A stretch of DNA of 64,000 bases from Lentisphaerae bacterium RIFOXYA12_64_32. GTDB taxonomy: Bacteria; Verrucomicrobiota; Lentisphaeria; Oligosphaerales; YB12-FULL-65-16. The position numbers and the translations under genes are program-made. This document shows positions 8,249-17,208 of the stretch, piece after piece. The stretch lies in assembly GCA_001803235.1 (NCBI GenBank), contig MHBL01000480.1:19401-83400 (forward strand). The letters are read 5' to 3'. How positions within the stretch are numbered: the first letter of the stretch is position 1; every line of letters starts with the position of its first letter. Under the pieces are notes generated by a model, which ran no database searches, was not told the DNA's origin, and saw nothing but the letters and a program-made list of their open reading frames with translations.

Positions 8249-10036
8249 ATGAAGTCCTCGTTGTCAACCGTTGCAGTTTTCCTGCACTTCGTCACTGTAT
8301 GGTTCACGCCGTGCCCGACCCGCGCGGCCGATCCACCGCGCGAGGCGTGGCGGATTCGTGTGTCCGGCGTGCTCGGCCAGAGCCAGCCTGCGGACCAGTC
8401 GCCGCTCGCGTTCTTGAGCAGTGAAGGTGCTGTACTCGACGCAACCGGCGGACTCTGGACCGCGGCCGGCGAGAAGTTGCTCCGGTTCGCCCCAGGCCCG
8501 GGCGCCGCATGGCGCCAGGACCACACCGCTGCGCTGCCCGCCGGCACCGGCGGCGCCGTACGTCTCGCCAGCGACGGCAAGACGTTCTTCGTCCTCACCT
8601 CGGAACGCGTGATCCTGGCCTTCGACCCCATCGCGCCCGACGCGGCCGTCACCGTCTGCTGCGATCTCCGCACTGCACTCCCGGCAATACCCAAAGATTT
8701 CGCTGTCATCCCCGCCGGCTTAACCGCGGGGTTTGCCGCCAGGAGCCGCTTCTTCCTGCTCGGCGACGACCGCGTGCTCGCGGTGGACGCGGCCGGCCCG
8801 CGAACCGACACCGTCGTCGAACTCCAACGCCCGGCAGATGCGCAGTGGCAGTACCGCGCCATCGGTATCGAACCAAAGACCGGCGACCTGCTCGTGGCCG
8901 GAAGCTGGCCGGACAGCGCCATCCACCGCTTCCGGATGGACGGCACAGAACTGCGCAATCCGCACTGGCCCCGCCCAGTGCCCGGGCACGCCGAGCGGCT
9001 CGCCGCCATCGACGGCATGGCGTGGGTGTCCTGCTCCGACGGTACGGGGCTGGCCCTGCCGGACGCCGTGTTCCGCGACGACGATGTCCGACGCTTCCCT
9101 GGCCAGTGGACGCTCTACGGGCGCGGGTTAGCGCTTAGCGCCCAGTCCGCGGCTGCCTGGGTCGCATCATCCCAAGGCCTGGTCGAATACGATAGCCTTG
9201 GCAAGCCGGTCGGGCGGCGCATGGGCGGTCTGCCCGGCGTGCGTACCCTCGCTGTGGCGCCCGACGGCACGATGGTGGCCGCGGTCGAAGACGGACAACG
9301 TTTCATCCGGCTCTGGGTGGACGACGCGCCCGACGCGGTGTTGCGCTCGAACGGCAACGAACCGTGGCGCACGGGCAACGGCTGGCGCTGCCGCGCCGCG
9401 TCCGTGTCGTGGGCCGGCCCGCACTACCTCGTGCTCGACGAAATCGAAAAGCGGCTCTGGGCGTTCGATCCGTGGCACACCGCGTGGAAAGAAACGCCAT
9501 GGATCGCGCTCACCGAGAAGGACACTCTGACCGCGCCGCGCGCGGCCACCGCGCACAACCGCACCGCCTGGGTCCTGGATGGCGACCGACTCCTGTTCGG
9601 CAACCTGCAGCAACCCGTCACCCTCGCCGCGGCAACCGTGGACGGCAGCCCGGCGCTCTCCGGTTTCACGTTCGCCACGGCCCTGTCCGAGACGCGCGTC
9701 GTGCTCGCCTCGCGCCAGGAGCTCCTGGCCCTGGAACATTGCGGCGGGGGACGCCATGCCGTTCTCTGGAAAGCGGAGGCCGGGGTCACCGACGTCCGCG
9801 GCCTTGCGGCAGGCGACGGGTTTGTGGCCGTAACGGACGCCGGTGCCCCGAATGCACCGGTCATCGTCATCGATCCCGACACAGGCCGGCGCCTCTGCAC
9901 GCTTGCGAGCGACACCGTGCCGGGCGGTTTCACCCCCGGCGCCCTCGCCGCGTCCGGTCGCTGGCTCTACGCCGCCGATGCCGCCGAGTCACGGATCGTC
10001 CGACTCACCGTCGCCCCCGGAACGACATCGCGATAA
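8249..10036 (+). CDS. Secreted protein of unknown family, possible beta-propeller, 595 aa
   Basis: A signal peptide is visible (MKSSLSTVAVFLHFVTVWF, then PCPTRAADPP). The mature part is a run of short beta-strand-like blades that repeat loosely, for example GTVYVS/GLVEYDSLG-type turns and VLALEH and IVIDPDTGRR near the C terminus, as in sugar-lactone-lactonase or PQQ-like propellers. No enzyme motif is recognised. An ORF of this length with a good signal peptide is very probably a real gene. It is convergent with the polytopic membrane protein downstream. Its role is unknown. Confidence 0.7.
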   Translation: MKSSLSTVAVFLHFVTVWFTPCPTRAADPPREAWRIRVSGVLGQSQPADQSPLAFLSSEGAVLDATGGLWTAAGEKLLRFAPGPGAAWRQDHTAALPAGTGGAVRLASDGKTFFVLTSERVILAFDPIAPDAAVTVCCDLRTALPAIPKDFAVIPAGLTAGFAARSRFFLLGDDRVLAVDAAGPRTDTVVELQRPADAQWQYRAIGIEPKTGDLLVAGSWPDSAIHRFRMDGTELRNPHWPRPVPGHAERLAAIDGMAWVSCSDGTGLALPDAVFRDDDVRRFPGQWTLYGRGLALSAQSAAAWVASSQGLVEYDSLGKPVGRRMGGLPGVRTLAVAPDGTMVAAVEDGQRFIRLWVDDAPDAVLRSNGNEPWRTGNGWRCRAASVSWAGPHYLVLDEIEKRLWAFDPWHTAWKETPWIALTEKDTLTAPRAATAHNRTAWVLDGDRLLFGNLQQPVTLAAATVDGSPALSGFTFATALSETRVVLASRQELLALEHCGGGRHAVLWKAEAGVTDVRGLAAGDGFVAVTDAGAPNAPVIVIDPDTGRRLCTLASDTVPGGFTPGALAASGRWLYAADAAESRIVRLTVAPGTTSR

Positions 10037-10221
10037 GCCGGCGGCTGACGACACCTTGTCGTACTGGCAGCGCCGGCATCAGGACAGGCGCTCCCACCTG
10101 TCCCCCGATTGGGGAAGAGCGTGGGCGTTCAACCCGCGAGTGACTCGTGCCCAGGCCGGTGAACCCGTGCTCGCCCTCCCCAGCCTTCCCCCTGACCTCG
10201 CCCCTCGCCCCTCGTTGCCCC

Positions 10222-12303
10222 CTACCCCGGCAGTACCCAGTACGGTTTCGGCAACTCGCCCGTCCACCAGTACATGAACAGGCCGATGATGGTGATGCCG
10301 ATCCCTGCGAGCATGTCCCCAGCGATCAGGCCAAACATGAGCGGTTTCACGCGCTGGTACGCCTCAGAACCGCCGTACTTCGTGGTCACAACCTTGACTC
10401 CGGCGCCGATCAGAAATGCCCAGGCCATCATATATCCGGCGTAACCAGACCACACCAGGAACAGCACCGGATGCAGCGGCCACCACGCGAACCGCAAGCG
10501 CCCGGCGACGAACAACAGCACCCCGGCCAAACCGGCGAAGAACGCGATCATGCCGGGCTTGTCCGGCGCGAACCGCGCGAATCGCTGCCAGCCGTGCACG
10601 CTGTCGGCGTACTCCAGCGTGTCCTGCGCGATCAGGCGCTGCGAAATGCGCACGGTTTCCGTAGCGGCGAACTTCGGCGCCATCTGTGACGCCCAGTAGT
10701 CGCCCCAGTTCACGCCGCGGTCGTACTGGAAGTACAGCGTCACCGGCATGGCAATCGCCAGTCCGAGGATGACGGCCACCATGCACAGGATCGCGGTGCG
10801 ACCGAGGCTGACACGGCAGTCGTCCACCAGTTTCATCGAGTTGGTGAGGTACGGCAAGAGCGTCTCGCGCGGGTCGATGAGCAACACGCAGGTCAGGGTG
10901 AACATGATCATCAGCGCGTGCGGCCCGACCGACTGCGCCCCGAGGAAGCTGTAGATCAGCACACACGGGTAGATGTACGGCGCAATGAAGAACAGCCCCG
11001 TCTCCGCGATAATTCGCCCCATGACCAGGAAAATGATCACTGTCAAAACCGAGTAAGCCGTGGCGAGCTGCCAGTCGAGCCCGACGAAACAGAGGTCTCC
11101 GATGAACACGAGCATGCCGGCCATGAACACGCGTGCACCCCACACCGAGTTGATCCCGATCGCTTCCCGAGACGGAAGGAACAGTGCATGTCTAAACAGG
11201 TTCATGTAGTAGTGGCGCCCGGTGAAAGCGATCGCCACGAACATGCCGACATACCCGCCGAAGACGATGGACTTGTCGATCCGCGGCGCAAAGTATGTGC
11301 CCGCACCCATCGTGATGCCCCCGGCGGCGAGCAAGCCCCCGACATAGCAGAAGATGAACGGGCCGAGTGCCACGGCCATCGACACGTCCGTGGCCAGCAA
11401 AAACGCGATGCCGATCGGCGCAAAATAGATCTTGGGATAGAGCAACGACCAACCGCCACCCTTGACGAATGTCGGGAACAAGGTGTGCAGGGCGCTGAAG
11501 TTCAGCACGCGCTGGATGGGAATCAGGAAGTCCGGGAACCATTCGCAAGCGTAGTTGTTGGCATGGAAGATCAACACACCGACCGTGCCGATCCAGAACA
11601 TCCGGTTGCTGAAGATGGCACTGCGGACACGGCCCTCCTCCGGCAGCAACGACTCCGTGAATGCGATGATGGGATACGGCAGGTGCTCAAACTCGGACCA
11701 CTGTCGGTGCACAGCCACCGCCAGGCCGGTGAGAGCCGCGCACAAGACCAGGATCAGCGGCAGCCAGAACGAAAGCGGCCGCACCCAGGCGCGCCACGGA
11801 ATCTGCGAGAACCGGATCGGCTCGCTGCCCGTTCTGAGCCCCTGGACAAAACCATCGAGCGCGTTGCCCGAGCCTTCGCTGAGCTCTGGTTGCATCCGCG
11901 CCGGGAGGTAATCCACCACCGCACGCATCTGGCCGTTCGGCTCTTTCCACGTCCACCCCGCCTCGGTCCGGACATAGTGGTGCGGCAACATGACGATGTT
12001 GGACAGCAACCGCAGCATGCTGGAGTACGGCACGCAGCAGGAGGCCAGCGACAACGCCAGGACGACCGCGAGTTCCCTGGCTGAAAGCGGCGACAGCCAC
12101 CTGCCGCAACCCTTGAAGCGGTTCGACACCCCATGCAGCAACGGGTTGACGATCAGCAGGAACAGCAGCAGTGTGCCGTACACACCGATCGGCATGTGGT
12201 TGCCGACGAACATGCCCTGCCGCATGATGGCGTCGTTGAAATACGTGAAGCCGCAGATAAACGCGGCACCGAGCAGACCGAGAAGCACGGCACGCAAGGT
12301 CAT
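10222..12303 (-). CDS. Polytopic membrane protein, DUF6785/DUF6784-like, 693 aa
   Basis: The protein has many hydrophobic segments across its full length, beginning TLRAVLLGLLGAAFICGFTYF, with a large extramembrane loop at about residues 105-165. The repeated pattern of long helices joined by conserved polar turns (PIIAFTESLLP, GGITMGAGTYFAP, GRIIAETGLFF) resembles the DUF6785 plus DUF6784 arrangement common in Planctomycetes and Lentisphaerae, whose function is not established. A transporter role is plausible. The ATG at 12303 is preferred over longer forms because AAAGGAC precedes it and the first membrane helix starts there. Confidence 0.75.
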   Translation of the reverse strand: MTLRAVLLGLLGAAFICGFTYFNDAIMRQGMFVGNHMPIGVYGTLLLFLLIVNPLLHGVSNRFKGCGRWLSPLSARELAVVLALSLASCCVPYSSMLRLLSNIVMLPHHYVRTEAGWTWKEPNGQMRAVVDYLPARMQPELSEGSGNALDGFVQGLRTGSEPIRFSQIPWRAWVRPLSFWLPLILVLCAALTGLAVAVHRQWSEFEHLPYPIIAFTESLLPEEGRVRSAIFSNRMFWIGTVGVLIFHANNYACEWFPDFLIPIQRVLNFSALHTLFPTFVKGGGWSLLYPKIYFAPIGIAFLLATDVSMAVALGPFIFCYVGGLLAAGGITMGAGTYFAPRIDKSIVFGGYVGMFVAIAFTGRHYYMNLFRHALFLPSREAIGINSVWGARVFMAGMLVFIGDLCFVGLDWQLATAYSVLTVIIFLVMGRIIAETGLFFIAPYIYPCVLIYSFLGAQSVGPHALMIMFTLTCVLLIDPRETLLPYLTNSMKLVDDCRVSLGRTAILCMVAVILGLAIAMPVTLYFQYDRGVNWGDYWASQMAPKFAATETVRISQRLIAQDTLEYADSVHGWQRFARFAPDKPGMIAFFAGLAGVLLFVAGRLRFAWWPLHPVLFLVWSGYAGYMMAWAFLIGAGVKVVTTKYGGSEAYQRVKPLMFGLIAGDMLAGIGITIIGLFMYWWTGELPKPYWVLPG

Positions 12304-12359
12304 GTTTGGCGAAAGTCCTTTCGCAAGAGCCACGCCCTGATCCCAAACGGCAACGCGAT

Positions 12360-12387
12360 AGCATAACCCACGCCTCTGCCGGGGCAA
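12360..12387 (-). promoter_or_regulatory. Probable promoter of the DUF6785-like gene
   Basis: On the minus strand, TTGCCC (12387-12382) and TATGCT (12365-12360) are separated by 16 bases, about 57 bases ahead of the ATG. Confidence 0.45.
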
Positions 12388-12632
12388 GCCGCAGTCCCCC
12401 TTGGCATAATGCATCAGCGGCTCCCGGGCGGCGCCCCCCCGGTCAGACCAAGGTGAAACTGGCAACGACGCTTCCAGAGCCCGCGAGGACGCGGGCTCTG
12501 GGCTCCTTCCGTTTCATGGACGCGAAAGGTGGAAACCCGAGTGACGCTTCCAAGGAGGATGCCAGGTCGCTCCATCGCACGGGTCAGTAGGCCCGGCGCC
12601 CCGCACTTGCCTGACGCATCACACCCGTACCC

Positions 12633-12789
12633 CAGGGCTGTTTCAAGATCTGGCGTTGCGTCTCGGAAGGCCACGCCTCCGCGCACACCAAGTAGGGGCG
12701 GCCTGTCCTCAGGCCGCCCCCCCCCCGGCGTGGGGACACGCCGGGGGTACTCACCGCACGCGACGGTCACGGATCTTGAAACAGCCCTG
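12633..12789. mobile_element. MITE copy 2 (157 bp, inverted relative to copy 1, 9-bp target duplication)
   Basis: The ends are CAGGGCTGTTTCAAGAT and its reverse complement. The flanks carry the same 9 bases, CCCGTACCC (12624-12632 and 12790-12798), different from those of copy 1. The body matches the reverse complement of copy 1 closely, except for a 38-bp insertion at 12694-12731 that adds a hairpin (12695-12720) and completes another (12722-12747). Confidence 0.92.
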
Positions 12790-12898
12790 CCCGTACCCAT
12801 TCTCACTCTTGACTCTTCGCCGCCATGCCCCTATGTTCTTGGAGACGGGCACGACGGACCAACGGGAACTCACCTAGGTACAGGGCAAGGAGGAAGTC

Positions 12899-13321
12899 AT
12901 GGCTCTCAACGTGAAACGGGTAGACACATGGGCAGCGAGCATTGACGACAAGCCAGGCGCGCTGGCCGCGAAACTCGAAGCCTTGGCCGACGCGGGTGCT
13001 AACCTCGAGTTCGTCATCGCGCGGCGAGCCCCGGACAAGCCCGGCACCGCAGTGGTGTTTGCCACCCCGATCAAGGGCGCCCGTCAGATACGTGCGGCGC
13101 GGAAAGCTGGTTTCGCGACGGCCAAAAGCCTGCACAACGTGCGGGTCGAAGGCGCGGACAAGCCAGGGCAAGGCGCCAACATCACGAGCGCGCTCGCGGC
13201 GGCCAAGATCAACCTGCGCGGGCTGTCCGCGGCCTCCATCGGCAAGCGCTTCGTTGTCCACGTTGCCGTGGACACCAACGCGGCGGCGGCCAAGGCGGTC
13301 AGCGTTCTGAAGAAGCTCTGA
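12899..13321 (+). CDS. Small protein with two ACT domains, 140 aa
   Basis: The protein is two ACT-like regulatory folds in tandem with nothing else. The first carries SIDDKPGALAAKLEALADAG at residues about 14-33, and the second VEGADKPGQGANITSALAAA in the same position of the fold. ACT domains usually bind amino acids or similar small ligands between paired domains. As a stand-alone protein its partner is unknown; it may be a ligand-sensing subunit. The start has an AAGGAGG ribosome site. It lies between MITE copy 2 and a convergent gene 18 bases away. Confidence 0.85.
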   Translation: MALNVKRVDTWAASIDDKPGALAAKLEALADAGANLEFVIARRAPDKPGTAVVFATPIKGARQIRAARKAGFATAKSLHNVRVEGADKPGQGANITSALAAAKINLRGLSAASIGKRFVVHVAVDTNAAAAKAVSVLKKL

Positions 13322-13339
13322 TCCCGCTCCCAACCGTCG

Positions 13340-15043
13340 TCAGACCCCGTCGGGAGACGGCTCACCAGGCGGTTCGCCTTCCTCCGCCGTGGCGGCATCG
13401 TACGTGGCGGCATCAGTCACGGCGGGCTCTTCCACCTCGGCTGCACTGGCCTCCTCGGGCACGAACAGGAAGGCGTTCACCTTGCCGTCCTCGTTCCGAT
13501 GCGTTTCGATGATTCGCACCGTCTTGTACTGTGCCACCGTATTGCTGGCGATCTGGGCCAACGCGTCGAGGAGCTCCTGCGGCAGTTGCGTACCCTTGGC
13601 AAAGTCCGGCATCATATCGCTGTGAATGACGGACTCCACCGCTCCGTCCTCATCGACGACCACGACGCCGACATGAATCTTGCCGATCACCTGTTCGATG
13701 CTGGCCAGCACCGCCCCGGCGCGATCGAGTTGTTCACGCATCTGCGCGGTTTCCTTGCGGACAAGCTGCGTGAGCTCCTTGGAGATCACAGTCCCCAAGT
13801 AGCCCACGAGAGCATCCTTATTGGGCAGGTCCTTGTACTCTTTCTCGATCTTGTCGCGCACCCGGTCAATGAGCGCCGTGGCCGGTTTGCCGGCTTTCTG
13901 CTTCTCCACCTTGGCATCGATGTCGTCCTGCACCATGTCGAGGAGTTCCTGCGCCTCGACGCTGCGCTCCGTGGTCATCGTCTGCAGGTCGGTCAGAATC
14001 TGCTGGCTGGTGTCGGGACTCCGCGACAACGACCGGAGCATTTTCTTCGCGGCGGTTAGCGACCGGTCGCTCTGCAGGAATTCGGAAAGCACCGCATCGG
14101 CGCGTGCGGTGTTGGCTGAGGTCGAGATCAGATCACTCATGCGCTTGACGAACTCCACCCCCTTCTCCGAAGTGAGTGACTGCGTCTTGCGCCGGATCTC
14201 CTTCTCCAGCTTCTCAAACGCCTTAGCCAGCTGCTGCTGCTGCTTCGGCAGGGCCCGCAGCACCGGAGCCGCCGCGCCCGTTGCGGCACCCTCGATGTTG
14301 CCCTGCAGACTGGACAGCATCTTGTCCATTTGCTCCGGTTCCAGGGCACCTTCCGAGAAATCAAGAATCTTCGCGATCTGGTCAGCAACCTTGTCGGGTT
14401 CCTCGGCAATCTTGCTGATCATGTCCTGAGTATCGGACGTCCGCTGGAGGATCTCATCGACAAAAGCACGCATGGCCAGCTTCTCGGGATCGTCCGGCAG
14501 CCCCTCGCCGCCTTCTCCCGTTCCGTTCCCCGTGCCCGTCCCTTCGCCAGCGTTCACGTCGACGACCTTCTCGTCCTCGCTGACCAAGCGGTAGACGGTC
14601 GAGTTGACCTTGATACTCTGAACATTTTCTTTCTTCAATGCCTCGACCATGCCGCCCTGCTGCTCAATCTCGGCGTTGTCCATGGAGAAAAGGCGGTAGA
14701 AGGTTTCGTACTCGTCGGCCACCATTCCACGCGCGAAACTCACACTGCTCACCCCGGCACCGTCGAACTGCCGCGCCAAGCGTCGAACCCCCGGGTTCTT
14801 TTCGTCCACCGCTTCGGTATGGAACAACAGCCGGTTTCCGGCCACGGTCAGGAGGATGTCCCCATGATTCTCCAGAGTTTTGTTGAGGAAATCCCAACCC
14901 TTGCTGATCCGCTCCTTGGTGGCCGGGTGCTGCCACGAGTAGAGACTGATGGCCGAAAACGTCATGCACAGTTGCTTGACGAATTCGTTGACCACCTTGA
15001 TGGGAACGGAAACGGACGCCTGAGTTGTCGAAGAGTCGACCAT
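13340..15043 (-). CDS. Hypothetical protein, 567 aa, helical with PAS-like C terminus
   Basis: I do not recognise a named family. The N-terminal 150 residues (VVNEFVKQLCMTFSAISLYSWQHP and on) look like regions found ahead of signalling domains in large PVC and delta-proteobacterial proteins. A glycine/threonine linker follows at about residues 163-180. The middle is long amphipathic helix, probably coiled coil, rich in K, E and Q. A segment near 455-530 (IHVGVVVVDEDGAVESV) resembles a PAS sensor. It is the last gene of a minus-strand group with a zinc-ribbon protein and a Ser/Thr kinase, so it may be a signalling partner; that is inference. A GGAG site precedes the ATG. Confidence 0.7.
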   Translation of the reverse strand: MVDSSTTQASVSVPIKVVNEFVKQLCMTFSAISLYSWQHPATKERISKGWDFLNKTLENHGDILLTVAGNRLLFHTEAVDEKNPGVRRLARQFDGAGVSSVSFARGMVADEYETFYRLFSMDNAEIEQQGGMVEALKKENVQSIKVNSTVYRLVSEDEKVVDVNAGEGTGTGNGTGEGGEGLPDDPEKLAMRAFVDEILQRTSDTQDMISKIAEEPDKVADQIAKILDFSEGALEPEQMDKMLSSLQGNIEGAATGAAAPVLRALPKQQQQLAKAFEKLEKEIRRKTQSLTSEKGVEFVKRMSDLISTSANTARADAVLSEFLQSDRSLTAAKKMLRSLSRSPDTSQQILTDLQTMTTERSVEAQELLDMVQDDIDAKVEKQKAGKPATALIDRVRDKIEKEYKDLPNKDALVGYLGTVISKELTQLVRKETAQMREQLDRAGAVLASIEQVIGKIHVGVVVVDEDGAVESVIHSDMMPDFAKGTQLPQELLDALAQIASNTVAQYKTVRIIETHRNEDGKVNAFLFVPEEASAAEVEEPAVTDAATYDAATAEEGEPPGEPSPDGV

Positions 15044-15283
15044 GTTTGAAACTCCAACGTTGAGACCAGCCTGTCGGCAGTTCCGTCACAACGGGACTTG
15101 CCCCGCAATCACGGAACGACAGGGTACCCCATTTCCTCGAACTACAATAACCGCGTATCCGCTCTCGGACAAGCCGCGATCGACCAACGACGACGGGGCA
15201 ATCCGCCAGCACACGTCCACCCGCTAGTCCCCCGGATCCGAGCTCCGTGCATCGCGACATCTGCCCTCGCCGCTCAGGTCGTG

Positions 15284-16057
15284 CTACAGGAGAGATTTTC
15301 CGCCCGGCAGTTGTGCTTGCAGCAGGAGGAACTGGTGCAACGACACAGGCGTCAAGGCGATCTGAGGATCGAAGTGGCGCAATTCCATCCCCCCAGACTC
15401 GTGGAGGGCCTGGAGTTGCGCCCCCAGGTGTTCCAAGGCTCCGCACCAGTGTTGCGGCCACTCCTGAAGCAGCGTAGCCAGTTCCGGATACGGCGCCTGG
15501 AGCGGCAACGGCTGCGCGTGCAACGTGGTCGTCCATTGGATCGCCCGGTCCATGCGTTCCCCGAAACGCCGCCGGAAATCGAGCATCTCCGAGAGGTCAT
15601 CGCTGTAAAGAGCATCCGGGAGCCCTGCCGCCAGCAGTTGCCCCATCTCGGACTGAATAGCCAGGAACTCCTGGCACATTCGCACCACGACGCTGGCCGC
15701 ATCGCGCGGCATCGTACCGCCTGGCGCCGTCGCCGGAGCGCTCCCGACCAACTGGCGCAGCGGCCCGACCGCGTCGTGCACAATCCTGGCCATCACCCCA
15801 AACTCCCAGCAGTTCTTGTTGGTCGCGCCGTCCAGGTACTCTGCCAGTTCCGGAGCGGACTGGTTCAACTCCTCCAACTCTTCGACGGCAAACTCGCGCG
15901 GTGTGACCGGAGTCCGGAACTCGACCTTGGCTAGTTTTGCCGGTGGCGGCACCGGCATCTCCGCATCGCAAGCAGGGCACTGCACGACCTCGCCGACAAA
16001 TTCGTCGGATACGGTCAGAAAACCGTGACACTCCGGGCAGGAAATGTTGAAGTCCAT
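15284..16057 (-). CDS. Zinc-ribbon hypothetical protein, 257 aa
   Basis: The N terminus has two CPxC pairs, CPECHG and CPACDAE, separated by about 16 residues: a small zinc ribbon often found in PVC proteins linked to kinases. The remaining 200 residues are predicted helical and match nothing I know. The ATG at 16057 is used; an in-frame GTG six bases upstream is also possible. The gene lies 47 bases downstream of the Ser/Thr kinase gene on the same strand, which suggests co-transcription and a shared role in signalling. Confidence 0.7.
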   Translation of the reverse strand: MDFNISCPECHGFLTVSDEFVGEVVQCPACDAEMPVPPPAKLAKVEFRTPVTPREFAVEELEELNQSAPELAEYLDGATNKNCWEFGVMARIVHDAVGPLRQLVGSAPATAPGGTMPRDAASVVVRMCQEFLAIQSEMGQLLAAGLPDALYSDDLSEMLDFRRRFGERMDRAIQWTTTLHAQPLPLQAPYPELATLLQEWPQHWCGALEHLGAQLQALHESGGMELRHFDPQIALTPVSLHQFLLLQAQLPGGKSLL

Positions 16058-16104
16058 GGTCACACCCGCCAGACCTTGCCGTCCCGGCGCCCTTTTCTCA
16101 GGCG

Positions 16105-17160
16105 CTACGCCTCCGGGGCCTCAACGCGGCCCAGCACGTTGCTCTGGAGCAGTTCCAGAAACGCGTTCTCGGCTTCCACAAAACTCTGATACCGCTGCCA
16201 CGGCTCGCGCTGGATCATCTTGCCGATCACAGCAGCCAGATCCGGGGGCTGCACAGCCTTCAACTCCATCCCGGAACGAATTCCGCTCAAGTGCCGTCGC
16301 GCGATCGACTGGATCTCGCCGGCCGTAACGCTCGGGTCCATGTACGAGAACCCGGACGCCGCGTGAAACAGGACCAGCCCCAGACTGTAGATCTCGCTGC
16401 TGGCCTGTTCGCCGGTGCCCAGCACCCGCTCGGGAGGGAAATACAGCGGCGTACCGTCAAACTCGTCGCTCACATGGAACCGCGCGGTATTCAGAGGCTG
16501 CGCAATCCCGTAGTCATACAGCACGGCGCCCCGGTCCTCGGGAATCATCACGTTGCCAGGCTTCATGTCCCGGTACAGATACCCGCAATTGTAGATATGC
16601 GTTTCGGCCGCCAGCAGGCGCAGACCGATCAATAACACTTCGGTCATCGGAATCTTCCCCAACCGCGCGATGCGGTTGTCCAGACGCTCGCCCACAATGA
16701 ACTCTGTTGTCAGGTAGTGCTCCCCGTCCATAAAGCCCGCGTCCACCAGCTTCGCGACGCACGGATGCCCCGATATCGCCCGGGTGACTTCCGCTTCCCG
16801 GGTGAGGTTGTCGATGAGGTGAGGGTCGTCCTTGCCTTCGCGCGGCAGAATCTTGACCGCGAACAACTCGCCCTGGCGGTCGTCGTGGTACGCCTTGTAG
16901 ACCGCACCCATAGCGCCTGCCCCCAAGGGTGAGAACAGCCAGAACCCGGCCACGCGCATGGGAACCAGGTTAGGACCGTTGCAGTAGGGACAGTGGTCGA
17001 CCGTCAGCGCCTTGGCCGAATCAATGGGGAATTGACGACCGCATCCTGCGCAGGGAAGCTGCCCTTGGTGGAAACACACCACCGCATCCTCAACCGCCGC
17101 CGCTGCGGCCGCCACCGCCGCCGAGGCGACCTTCTTCCTGCTCTTGAAAAAGTTCAGCAT
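16105..17160 (-). CDS. Hanks-type Ser/Thr protein kinase with N-terminal zinc ribbon, 351 aa
   Basis: An N-terminal zinc ribbon (CAGCG about residue 30, HCPYCNGPN about 50) precedes a kinase domain. The glycine loop is SPLGAGAMGAVYKAY, and the ATP-binding lysine is Lys103 in FAVKIL. The catalytic loop is YRDMKPGN with Asp198, the metal-binding DFG appears as DYG (LYDYGIAQPL), and PPERVLG stands for the APE motif. All catalytic residues are present, so it should be active. There is no membrane segment, so it is probably cytoplasmic and sensed through partners. It shares a strand with the TetR gene upstream and two downstream genes. The start is uncertain; the ATG at 17160 lacks a clear ribosome site. 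Confidence 0.9.
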   Translation of the reverse strand: MLNFFKSRKKVASAAVAAAAAAVEDAVVCFHQGQLPCAGCGRQFPIDSAKALTVDHCPYCNGPNLVPMRVAGFWLFSPLGAGAMGAVYKAYHDDRQGELFAVKILPREGKDDPHLIDNLTREAEVTRAISGHPCVAKLVDAGFMDGEHYLTTEFIVGERLDNRIARLGKIPMTEVLLIGLRLLAAETHIYNCGYLYRDMKPGNVMIPEDRGAVLYDYGIAQPLNTARFHVSDEFDGTPLYFPPERVLGTGEQASSEIYSLGLVLFHAASGFSYMDPSVTAGEIQSIARRHLSGIRSGMELKAVQPPDLAAVIGKMIQREPWQRYQSFVEAENAFLELLQSNVLGRVEAPEA

Positions 17161-17208
17161 GGATACGCTTTGCACCGACTGGAGATCGTCCACATCCCGC
17201 CGAACCGC

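Larger units (their letters stand above)
12304..12898. other. Spacer with promoter, hairpin and MITE copy 2
   Basis: No gene is seen. Besides the promoter and the MITE, it holds a perfect 12-bp hairpin at 12474-12501 (CCAGAGCCCGCG, loop AGGA, reverse complement). No T-run follows it. Confidence 0.7.

Noticed and set aside
7834..8424. A 196-codon open frame ahead of the secreted protein gene at 8249
   Set aside because: Its composition is rich in Cys, Arg and Ser with no motif, it overlaps the signal peptide region of the 8249 gene, and it covers a hairpin.
10918..12084. A 388-codon open frame on the plus strand
   Set aside because: It is antisense to the polytopic membrane protein, rich in His, Arg and Glu, without any recognisable fold.
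12360..12465. A longer form of the DUF6785-like protein starting at 12465
   Set aside because: The added 54 residues run through the predicted promoter and have no similarity to a membrane protein N terminus.
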